A stretch of 64,000 bases of DNA from Phallusia mammillata. Its lineage: Eukaryota; Chordata; Ascidiacea; Phlebobranchia; Ascidiidae. The stretch covers positions 27,695-91,694 of the forward strand of contig QLIY01000626.1 of NCBI GenBank assembly GCA_003260075.1, read 5' to 3'. The translations under genes were made by a program, and so were the position numbers. The stretch's first letter is position 1, and each line of letters begins with the position of its first letter. Below the pieces are notes generated by a model. The model was not told the origin of the DNA, ran no database searches, and worked only from the letters and a program-made list of their open reading frames with translations. Below are positions 43,801 to 59,862 of the stretch, one piece after another.

Positions 43801-46800
43801 GTGCGATGGGTTTTTGAGTTTTTCGCTGTAAAATCTTGGTTCAGTTGTCAAATGATAGTTCTCTGTTGTCAAGCAAAGGTTGTGGTTTACCAAGTTTCAT
43901 TACAATGGAATTGTGGATTAAGTTGTGTGTATTTCCTTGAATGCAGAACCAATTAAAGGTTACTCCATGTGGCTCCATTTATTTCTGCTTAAAGTAGAAA
44001 CAATTTTGTTGTAAAGTGCCATTATAAGGTTTAAAATTAAGTAACAAATGTATATCTGTTATAACTGATACAAATGGTTTATATTGTATATCTTTGAATA
44101 AGGGGACATAATATGTACAGATTGCAATAGTTTGTAAATGTCGCCCTTCTATATTTTAACAGATGTTGCAGAAAACACTGGTGGAGGAGAATGGCATTAC
44201 CAAGGAAGTCACGGTAACGATTTTACTTAGTAATACGATAAGGTTGTGGTTTGTTTGGTAAAGGTTGACCTAGACTGGCTTAGACAAACAACTGATCGGC
44301 TATTCTTAGTGTCAGCAGCTACTCCTTATGTTCTGGGTAGATCTTTTATTTCTTCTCATCTTGTTATTTTCCTTTCAATGGTCCACTTGTCCGATTCCAC
44401 TTTATTGTCCAGAGCATTAGTTTCATGTTACAACTTATTGTTACAGGCCCTGACAACTGGTCTGACAATGATGAAGAGTGCAGCAAAAATAAACAATCAC
44501 CTGTGAATTTCAAAACAGACGCAATTCAACCTGCCGACAGTTACAACAAACTCGAGTTTTCATCTTCGTATTCGAGTGAAACGACCGGTAGTTTGGTCAA
44601 CAATGGACATAGTGGTTAGTTGTGTTATTTAAGGTTCACACAGTTAATTTGTACCTTGGTTAAATTTGTTCCACAGTGTGTGAGTGTTTTTCAACTTGCT
44701 AGGTGTATCTGGTTGTTAATTTCTCGGTTATAAAACAAATTAGGGAGGTAAGGAGATTAAGTGAATGTTTGAAACTGGTTAATGGTACCAAAAATACAGT
44801 ATTTGATATAAATCTTAAAATATTGAGGTATCTTATTCACAGAAAGATGCACTATACTTAAAAGCCATGTTAAAATGTTTGCATTTCGAATGTTAATATC
44901 TCCATGGTATTGTTCAGCTGACCCTGCACAGCCCAAACAACATTTTTCTTAAATATTAGCGCAGTTAAATTGTATTTGGTTTAGCAAAATACCATTGTTA
45001 GCAAATAACATTTTGAACAATTTTACAATATGCCCCGCATAAGTTAACAATTCGGTGAGCAGAATTTTAATTTTTTAGACAAACCATATTTTGTGTCGCA
45101 GTGATGTTTGCAATTCACAATGAAATGGAATTTGAGGACGGAGAGAAGAAGTTTGTGGCTCAACAGCTCCACTTTCACTGGGGGAGTGCAAAGATCGAAG
45201 GGAGTGATGTTGTTTGGAACGAAGGGTCAGAACACACGGTCAACGGGTTTCATTATCCAATTGAGGTTTGTGTTTAGGCTTGAGAGTTTTCTAGATTGAA
45301 AAGTTCTGGGTTGTTATAAAATTGTACTGTTCCTTCTTTTAGTGTTTGGGCTGAAAAAGGTTATGTGCTCTATTAATGGTTTTAGTTTTGCATCCAGCAA
45401 AAATTACAGCTACGCAAAAGTTAACCTTAAACTACAAACCCTTGGATTTAAAAAAATAAGACCCAACTGATGATATTTTAATTAAATGATCAGATGCACA
45501 CTGATGATATTTTAATCATATGATCAGATGCACATTGTTCACGGGAATGATGATGCAGAAGGTGATGATGATCACTCAGATGATCTCGCTGTTTTGGGAG
45601 TGTTTTTTTACATCACAAAGGATAAAAACTTGGTATCGGAAAAAGCTGATGAACAACTTGAAAAACTGACATCTTATTTTCCACAGACTCAATACAAAGG
45701 TTTGTTAATGTACTTTTCCTGCTTTTAGTTCTTTTTCTGGTTGACATTATTGCAAACTTTTATTGAAACTAAACTTTTTTGCAAAACATGCCAAAACTGA
45801 AACAAATTCCATTAACAGCTAGAGAAATATAAGTTATATACATTGCGACATATTATGTGAAATTTATATTACTGCAGATGAAAATGTTGATGTCGATGTT
45901 GACCTCACTTTAATGGATTTGCTGCCGACGAACAAGTCATACTATCGATACAGTGGTTCGCTCACAACTCCTCCGTGTAGCGAGTCAGTTGTATGGAGTG
46001 TGTTCTCGAACCCTGTCTATGTTTCATATGAAAGGGTGAGATAATCAACATTGTTGTACGATTTTTTTTTGCATTACAATCAGGATTGCCATCGACATGG
46101 ACCCGAATAAGGACAACCGAAAATTTAATTTTCATTCCAAAGAAACAAACGTTTTGGAACAAATCTTTTTATTTATACGAGGCATAACATATTACATGCC
46201 ATATTTTTTGCTCGAAACAATCTGTTCCAGCCGCCCCGTGTTGGTAGAAAATACTTCGTGCATCTCACCCTTACGTTTAAGTTTACTTTTGGATTTTTCA
46301 TTTCACTAAGTTGGTTTCTTGTAATTGTTGAAAATAAGACCAAATGAGGACTCATGTACAACAACATGGACAAATCTTAGAAATATGGATGGTATGGCAA
46401 CCCTGGTTATAAGGTTTATTGCAGCAAGTGGACTTGTGTTTTTTTGCATGCTTCATTGACTGGCATTTTAATTGTGGTCCAGGTTTTGAGAGGAACACAT
46501 TTTACCACCAAAGGCTTTTTTTCTTGACAAATCTTTAAATTTTATCCTATTACCCCTTGTACCTTTCAAATGGGTCATATAACAAACAATGTCTAAAAAA
46601 CGCATGGTTAACTAATAATAAAAAAAACTCTGGGTATGGTTACCTATAAAGTAACATTGTTGTTTGTTAATGCATATCTGTCTACAAACAAGGCATAGAT
46701 TGTATAAAACAGAGAAAATGGTGAAAGCATCCCCTTCTAATCCTTATTTTTTGTAAAGTTTTTAGCTTTCCAAACTTTGTATAAAGTGGAACGCCATGAA

Positions 46801-48695
46801 ATCAAAGATGGTAATGGGACAATGTCTGTGCAGCCCAGTGATGTCACAATGGGTAAGTCAGCAAACAAATAAAACAGAACATTTTTATTGTTAAGCTGCA
46901 GACAGTGCACATCACTTTGGTTCCCAAACGGTTGCTTGGCCATTGTGGGCCAGTTTCATCTGTGGTTTGTGCCCAGTTGTGCCATCGAACAGAATAGGTG
47001 ATGTATGGGTTTTTAGTAAAAATGTACCGAATATTCGGTTTGCCGAATTTATTCGCCCGAATCGATCATTTTTGCCAAGATTCGGTTTCGGCAGAATAAT
47101 TTGTTGCGATTCGGCCGAAACCGAATCTTTTACGAACACAAATTTAAAGCGTTAAACGTGTCTTTTCTGCTTAGTAAGGTCCACGCAATCTTTCAAAAGC
47201 CCAAACATAACGAAAATTGCGACAATGTTTATCTTTTTCAACACATTATCGTTTTCCACAAGGTAGTCAAAAAAATTAGTAATCATTGGCAGGTTGCCAA
47301 TCATGCTTAAGGCAATTTTAAACCCCACAGAACTGAAATTACGAAACACAACTATTTTGCACTGGCAGCCTGGTAGATAAACATTTTTTCACGTCAAACG
47401 CGTAGCGTACGACTTCGCGTGACGTCATAAATGATTCGGTTGATTCGGCCGAATTTATTCGGCAAAACCGCCGAATATTCGGTTTCGGCCGAATCGAAAT
47501 TTAGCCGATTCGGTACATCCCTAGTTTTTACCCTATTACTCCCAAGCCCAACAAACTGGTGTGCAGTGGATGGCTACACTAGCCAATAGGGTTTATGTCT
47601 TGTAAACAGCTGCACTGAAGAGACCTTATATGTCGATTTTGGCACGATGCTTTTACATTTTTATTATTGTTTCCCATTTGAACAGATGACCGCATGAAAT
47701 CAGTGTTATTGGTGAACAACTATCGGCCTGTGCAAGATTTGGGAAGCAGAGTAGTGGTCATTAACATACAGCCTCCAGGTAAACGTTGGATTCAGTTATA
47801 TTGTAAACTACACAACAACCAAACCATATACTACAACTCAAGAATTTTTTTCAATAATAAAATTTTCATTTAACCAAGGAATACAATTTACTCTCACAAG
47901 AAACAAACAAGCCATTCATGACCAGTTTTTACTGGTTTTACGCGCTGCTTAGTTTTTACATTTATTTCATTTAAGAATGACACAAGTTCCTTATGAAACG
48001 TCATGTTGTATACAAATATATCGACTTGTTTCTTGTTAAAGTTTCGATTGAAGTAATATTTAGGATTTGTTTTTTAAGTTTAATTTTGAGGTTTGATTGT
48101 TTCTAGCATCGAGCGATTTGGATGTAGCAGCGATTGTTTTGTGGACTTTACTTGGGGCAGCTGTGTTTGTTGCTTTGCTGGCTGTCATGCTTTTCTGTCG
48201 CAACAAACGATCGTCACATAAACAAGCAAAATATTCGGAAGGTATTCTTCACATTTAATCTGTTGTATTGTTTTGGCCAGAGTTGTAAGTCGGGCCGGCA
48301 TTTCCGGGTCAGGTTCGGGCCTGACTTTGCACTCTGCGTCAGTAATTTAATTTTGAATAAATTTAAACTAGCTAAGTAGCCAGTTGCTGGACCTGACCTA
48401 ATGTCAAACAGCCCTGAAACGCTTTTTTAAGACCAATTGTCTATTGTGTTTGTTGTCTTGGTCTTTCCTGGGGCTTTAATCTATTCTATAGGCATGTCAA
48501 CAAACTTTCGGGCCTAAACGGGCTTCTCAAAAACGATTCGGGTTCGGGTCGGGTTTCGGGCTTGTACCTTCGCGGTCGGGTTCCAATTTCAGGCCCGTTT
48601 GCACCTCTGGTTTCGGCCAAAAAGTTCATCGTAACATGGAGTTGGACATGGTTTATTTTTTTGCAGGAAAATTAACTGAAGAATCAAAAGCATGA
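40877..48695 (+). CDS. Two-domain transmembrane alpha-carbonic anhydrase
   Basis: Seventeen phase-consistent exons (40877-40919 to 48667-48695) give 656 aa. The product starts with a signal peptide ([15 protein letters not shown]) and has two full alpha-CA domains, then a transmembrane helix ([19 protein letters not shown], about 609-632) and a short basic tail. Alpha-CAs hydrate CO2 to bicarbonate and a proton, here outside the cell. Domain 1 zinc ligands are H111/H113 in QLHFHW and H139 in EMHIVH; domain 2 has H399/H401 and H432 in the same motifs. Both keep the proton-shuttle His (NNGH, H82 and H374), the SEH glutamate and the SLTTPPC loop, so both look active. An acidic linker (NDDDDLSD) joins them. 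The exon at 45528 is preceded by a duplicated acceptor; a diverged GGGCCGG repeat and a nested foldback element lie in late introns. Confidence 0.95.
46893..47655. mobile_element. Foldback element, copy 2, carrying a nested MITE
   Basis: The left end AAGCTGCAGACAGTGCACAT and the right part GCTGCACTGAAGAGACC...GGCACGATGC match copy 1 at 35804. ACATTTTTATT occurs just outside both ends (about 46880 and 47655), a likely target duplication. The middle is replaced by the element at 47019-47523. In a carbonic anhydrase intron. Confidence 0.7.
47019..47523. mobile_element. MITE with TAGGGATGTACCGAAT-type ends
   Basis: Rich in CCGAATATTCGG and GATTCGGCCGAA palindromes. The ends read TAAAAATGTACCGAAT on the left and, inverted, TAGGGATGTACCGAATCGG on the right. 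Flanks GTTTTTAG and GTTTTTAC agree at seven of eight positions. hAT-type by end sequence and duplication length. Nested in the foldback element. Confidence 0.8.
48280..48612 (+). repeat. GGGCCGG / TTCGGGC-rich element, copy 2
   Basis: Same orientation and internal order as 7655-7975, including AGCTAAGTAGCCAGTTGCTG and CTTTCCTGGGGCTTTAATC. It lies in the last carbonic anhydrase intron. Confidence 0.8.
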
Positions 48696-49106
48696 ACAAG
48701 TGTGAAAACTAGGTGCTATAGTTTTTTTATGCAAGGAAGACTCAAAAATTTCCGTCTAGCAAAGTTACGAATACATCGTCATCATATTTATTCCACGCAA
48801 AGTTTCGTTGCAGATTCAACCAGATTCCGAAGTTCACGATCAATAGCAGCTGTATTGTGTTGCAACTGTAGTTCTTTAGCTGATGTTAACACTAATGTGC
48901 TCCAACTTTTAATTCATGCCGTTTTGGTGGCTTTGCATGTTTAATTTTTATTCTCTAACCTATGCACTGTATATTAGCAAGCAAATCGTGATGCCTCGAA
49001 TTTAATTCACACAAAATCACTTGTTTTGCTTCATCTTTTTGTGGTCGACCTACGTCAGAACATTGAGTTAATATTTGCATACGTCACCACACAATGACGT
49101 CACCTG
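48696..49106. other. 3' ends of two converging genes
   Basis: The carbonic anhydrase 3' UTR and, on the other strand, the astacin gene 3' UTR meet here. No other exon is visible. Confidence 0.5.
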
Positions 49107-52100
49107 TTACGCAATCCCGCTTCCTCCTTCGTCACATTCCCCGCTTAGCACTATGACGTCATCAATAGCTATGTCACCAGTGTAACCGTTGCCACGACGA
49201 CCCTCGAACGCGAGCTGCAAAGTTGTGATGTAAATAAGCTGATTTGTTACGTCATAGCGGGACGCACCTGATAATCGTCATTTCCGTATATCGTCACTTC
49301 CGCCTCGATCCAATTGTTGCCATGGTTACCACTCACCGAAAAAATTGCTGGATATTGAAGTTTCTCGCTAATTACCTAGATACAGAGGTGTTTGTGACGT
49401 AATAATTGTAATCGCGATAGTTTTACCTGATAGATTGACAAGTCGTCGACCGTTGCCCCGAACATGTTGTAGGCGAATGTGAGGCAGTTACCCCCATCAG
49501 GCCGGGGAAGTACCGGGGTAAGGAGCCGAGCTTTCATCCCGTTTGTTTGCGGCGAAGAAGTTTCGATGAACATGTAATAACCTGAAAAGTTGGACAAAAC
49601 AAAAATTGTAGATCTGCTTGGAACCGACTTTCATGCATTAAGTGGCGCTAAAACCACGACACTTGGCCGAATGTTCTGGCGCGTGATCCGTACACAGACA
49701 TCGAGATGCTTAATCGGGATTCGTCCCCGGGAGCGTTCTGGCCTGGGTTCGAACCCAGTGAAAAATGACATGTTACCACCGCTAGGTGACGCTACCTTCG
49801 CTCTGCATCGTCGTGTGGTCGTAAGTTGGACCCGTGTCATAACTCGGCGTTGTCCCTTTATTTCTGCTCCATTTGAAATCTGCTGAGTCATCGTTTGTCC
49901 AGCCACAATTGCTGATGTCACCCTCGAAACGACACACGTGGAGCGGGTTTGACGAACCTGACACAACATTAACTGTGTTCCGGCAAAAAAATTCAAATTA
50001 ACAACTTACTTGTGGAATAATCAGCCAAATATCCTCGCATTGTGACCGAATAATCGGAGTAAAAGAGAACTGTCAGTGCGTTTCCGGATGAGCGGATTGT
50101 ATTAGGCACGGCGCGTCCACAAAAAGTTGCAATGAGCGGAGACAGAGCGTCGGGCCCATCGTACACCTGCGTGTTGAAAGTTCATGGTTACAAATCCGGT
50201 TTTAAATCAAACCCGCTTGAAATACCTTGACCCAATCATAATAACAAACTCCGTAATAATCCTCCACGTCGATCGTTTCAAACGACAGGGCAACCTGCTC
50301 ACCACTAGGTGCCACTATTGTCTGCAGACATTCAACTTCCGCCTTGTAGTTGTACGGATACAATGGTGACGTAACAAAGCCGTATGACGTAGCAACACGT
50401 GACTTGCAGTCGGTGTCGTGTCCAGCTACACTCAAATGAGGAAGATAGATTGTGGATTGTGTAAATCAGTGGTTCTTAAACTTTTTCATGTTTTTTCAAA
50501 ACGGTCCCGTTGCTATTATATCGAGGGCTCGCGGTCCTTAAGCCTGAATGTGTGTTTCAGAAATACGAAAGTTATTTGTTGGATTTAAGCTAGTTATGCA
50601 AAATTGCGCATAACAATGATCCAAAGACGCAGCATCTGACATCACAGACAAGACAAAAAAACATTACGATTGTGCGCGAACAATAGCATTTTTATTAGTT
50701 GGCATGAAATAACGCTTATTGGTTAGCAATGAAGACAGTCGATCCCAAATTTCTCTTTGATTTAAACTTATTCAGTGGCACAAACTGACGCCAAATAAGA
50801 TTATAGAATTACTTCAACCCTTTCGCGGTCCCCCCAAAATTGCCACACGGACCCCTGAAGGACCGCGGACCCCAGTTTGAGAACCGCTGTGTAAATGATA
50901 TTCTCACCAACACAGAAATGGTCGCAGTCGGTAGATTCGGTTTCGCTCGAAGTTTCGCAAAATTTGTCCTCACAAAATCTCTTGCGATGACGTTTGCAGT
51001 TTACGTCACATCCGCTCCATGACGTCCAATCGCTCCAGCCACTGACGTCAACATCTGATGACGTAATGTAATTATGACGTCAAAGTCGATGTAGTCATCG
51101 CCATCACTTACCGCAGTTGTATAGTTTCCTCAGTTTGTTTAAATCAATTTGTGAGAAATCGTTTCTCTGTCCCATATTTTCCCCGCCCGAGTATAGAGCG
51201 ACAATCGTAGGTTCCCCGTTTGAACTGAAAGCTGTAGGTCCGTAATGCATTACTGATGAATAATCGTACTCCTCGTCTAAAGTTTGGATCTGTTGGAAAA
51301 TATATTAGCCTACTGTGGTTTTGTCGGTTCAGCTGCATCAATATAGTAGGCTATATTTAAACAGTTACACCTATTGATACTCTTGTGCTTGCCTTTAGGC
51401 ACAGCATGGGCGAAATATATGTATCTCAATTCTTAAGGATGCATGCGACTTATTGATTTAATAGATTTGTGCTGCATCATTTTTTACCTGATCTTCAGAG
51501 TACTTGTCGAAATTGTATTCCATTCCACTTTGAATGTTTTCCCAGACAATCTCTACGTAGTCATCTCTGTCGTATCTGTGACAAAATTGAGGTAATTAAT
51601 ACATGTTTGCATCAGTACGAAGGACGCGGGTTCAATTCCCACCTTGACTGTTCGTGCCAGAAGCCGAGCGCATGCATTGTTTCGTGTTTGATCACCCCCC
51701 TTCCCTCACACCCCAAGCCGATTGAGACAACCTGCATTCCTCCCATTTGTCCAACAGATGAATAACAGCTGTAAAAATCACACACAAAACTATTGGTGTT
51801 GTTATGGTTGTGTTTCTGGGCGTGTTTAGTTGCAATTATCGCTTTAAAAGTTGTCTTGTAAGATATGCCATTATCCTGGTGAAGGTGTCCGTATGGGACG
51901 TCGAAATGTCGGCTATTTATATAAAAAAAGCTGCTGGAAGACCGACATACGTCATTCTTCAGAATAACGCAACCCACGTGTGACCTTGAAACGCAAGGAC
52001 AAGGTCAAACAACCTAGCGCAGAACGAATACTTGGAATACGGATGAATAACAGCTGTAAAATTTTTATACAAATAGATCAGAAAGTTGGAAGCTGTCTGT

Positions 52101-52731
52101 GGTGAATGTGCAGACTAAATATAAATATGTGTTATGTAAACATTCGTTTAAATTAGTAGATTTCTACGTCATACCCGTCTCCTCTGGTGTACATAAGGTA
52201 GCTGCCTTCGTTCCCACGCGGGACAAATTCGACGCACATCCGAACACTTATTTCGCGCAACACGTCTTCGATCAGACTGCGGGTGTTGGAATCGTACTGA
52301 GAGTGAATCTCGTAAGGGATGACACTTGACCACCTTAATATCGACAAAACCGTAATAAAACATAAACTTTGCTTTGAAAAGTTCGACTAACTTCAAAGTC
52401 TCATCTATTATCGCGTTTTTCTCTCCTTGTTTTTTTGCCAGGACGATATCTCCTTCGAAGTAATCGTGGTGTTTGTTAACATACAGAATTTTTTCCATCG
52501 GACCTGCAACGAACAATTAGCTTAGTGTGAAAACCGTTAGATAAATTCGCGTTTACAAACCTTGAATCTTTGCTTGGAGCAAATCGTTCTGGAATAAATA
52601 AAGTAGTTTTGCTGAAAACATTAAGTTTTTTAATTGAAACTTGGTTTCCTTACTTTTGAAATCGGCAAAGACTTGACTCCTGGAACCAACACAAACGTCA
52701 GAATCAAAGTGATAAACAGCATTGCTTTCAT
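49107..52731 (-). CDS. Secreted astacin metalloprotease with TSP1, CUB and MAM domains
   Basis: Fourteen minus-strand exons (52731-52654, 52588-52561, 52503-52392, 52333-52175, 51768-51643, 51575-51488, 51289-51112, 51054-50908, 50425-50226, 50166-50010, 49957-49796, 49581-49427, 49375-49268, 49214-49107) join in phase for 601 aa. A signal peptide ([18 protein letters not shown]) and short propeptide precede the astacin domain, which starts at WSSVIPYEI. The zinc motif [11 protein letters not shown] is at residues 154-164 and the Met-turn SVMHYGP at about 209-215, with the zinc-ligand Tyr. Then follow a thrombospondin type 1 repeat ([11 protein letters not shown]), a CUB domain (about 306-424) and a MAM domain (about 425-592; [15 protein letters not shown], then [15 protein letters not shown]). 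It is predicted to be an extracellular endopeptidase whose C-terminal modules choose the partner. Introns hold a tRNA-like SINE, a hAT MITE and a stem-loop repeat. Confidence 0.93.
49652..49772 (+). repeat. tRNA-derived SINE-like fragment, copy 2
   Basis: A box TGGCCGAATGTTC and B box CTGGGTTCGAACCCAG, with the same GATTCGTCCCCGGG insert as the copy at 1388-1484. In an intron of the astacin gene, between the two parts of the MAM domain. Confidence 0.7.
50467..50889. mobile_element. hAT-like MITE 4
   Basis: The left end CAGTGGTTCTTAAAC and the right end GTTTGAGAACCGCTG are inverted; GTGTAAAT flanks both sides if the last G is shared. Its inner ACGGACCCC motif near the right end is shared with MITE 3. 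In the intron between the TSP1 and CUB exons of the astacin gene. Confidence 0.85.
51860..51915 (+). repeat. Stem-loop repeat, diverged copy 3
   Basis: CCTGGTGAAGGTGTCC, a GTAT loop, GGGACGTCGAAATGTCGG. It has the same layout as 11474 and 24952, with substitutions that keep most of the stem paired. In an astacin intron. Confidence 0.6.
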
Positions 52732-53940
52732 CGTCGCCCGCCTACATTTAACAATCAGAATATCCGTATAACGGCTTCTTATAACTCGTATAAAAAGTAA
52801 AAGTATAAAATAAGTGTATTAATAAATTCCATAGAAAACAATAAAAATATAAACCTAGTACAAAAGTAGCTAAGATGAACATAAATTCATAACTGGGATC
52901 AGCCCGGAAGCATCTATGCAGACCAGCGATTATATCACAGTACGCCAGGCCTATTGAGGCCCATAGTACAAAATTTTTTAATAAGCTTTTTTTTACAAAA
53001 GACATGTAGAATTTATCCCAATACAGCAATTATTTCACTTTGCCCGCATATCTCGATTTGGCCCTGCAACTTTTCAACGACTAATGGCGTGCAACCCTGC
53101 ATCAGGCTTTCTCTAACTGACGCATAAATCTTTGTTTGCAGTATTTATTAGATTCAAAGTCCTTGCAGTAACATTTACGTTGATGTCAAACGGTAAATCA
53201 TATGTTTGCACTCACATAGCTCAACAACAGCTTGTCAACGTCAAAACAACCCGGTTTTGGAAAATACTCAACATGGGAGATTATACAGCTCACTTGAAAT
53301 GCTTTAACTGTATTATTTTTCCTTTATCAAAAGCAATATATCATTGTGGCATCTTTAAGGGAAAATGTGTAACATGAGAAAAAGGGGCTTGTCAATCGCC
53401 ATTAATACCCTAATGCCCGGGATTACATTACGCTGTGTCTTACGATTTCTGTGGCGTACATGACGTAACAAATTTAAAGACAACAAAAAATTTTTGTGTT
53501 AAATTAGCAATGCGATTGGCGATTGTAAATTATCTTTATAATGATGATAAATCTTAAGATTAGGAAAACAAACATTGCGTTTATTTTTCTCCTTAGCATT
53601 AATGCTTAAACATCCCATATCCCAACCTGACTGTGTGCTTGATGTGTAAACAAAAAGGTCGCAATGGTAAACAATTATTGTGCAGCAGGAACCCTGTTCA
53701 ATGATTTTCTTTGTTTCCATACCTACTCTTACTTACGCTGGAAGTGGAACGATCCCCTGCTCTCATGCGTTTGTAAACAAATTCAGTTGCACAAAATTAA
53801 CTGACAGCTTTTACAATTTTATCTATTTTTGTTGCAGTGTAATGCATTACTGTAGTTATTGTACATATATACATGTATTTATTTGAGTGGTCGTGTTAAC
53901 CATAGTTTTAAGTGATTTTCGTTGGTGAGAAATTAGCCCT
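52732..53940. other. Divergent promoter region, astacin gene and CLPX
   Basis: The two genes point away from each other, so promoters of both probably lie here. A fragment of the TACGCCAGGC repeat lies at 52938-52965. No exon is supportable; open frames in the region have no domain. Confidence 0.5.
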
Positions 53941-53950
53941 GCAACTGCAG
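53941..53950 (+). promoter_or_regulatory. Candidate splice acceptor just before the CLPX start
   Basis: GCAACTGCAG ends 13 bp before the CLPX ATG. It could receive a spliced leader or a 5'UTR exon. Confidence 0.3.
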
Positions 53951-53963
53951 AGAAGAAACAAAA

Positions 53964-59695
<5,732 letters not shown>

Positions 59696-59856
59696 TGCAA
59701 TAGAGATCATAGTTTAATATTGCCCATGTTTATGTTGTTTGTGTGGCCGCAATCCCGGACTGCCAGAGTTCGGTTGAAATATTGTTGTTTGTGCGTCCCA
59801 TGATACTCGTCTTATTTAGCAATATTCCAGCCTGTTTTATGGGGCGCTGTTTCGGG

Positions 59857-59862
59857 AATAAA
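59857..59862 (+). terminator. Candidate CLPX poly(A) signal
   Basis: AATAAA 162 bp past the CLPX stop codon. Position only. Confidence 0.45.

Noticed and set aside
40877-48695. Two neighbouring single-domain carbonic anhydrase genes
   Set aside because: No stop, signal peptide or promoter-like gap between the domains; phases run through, and only one signal peptide and one membrane helix exist.
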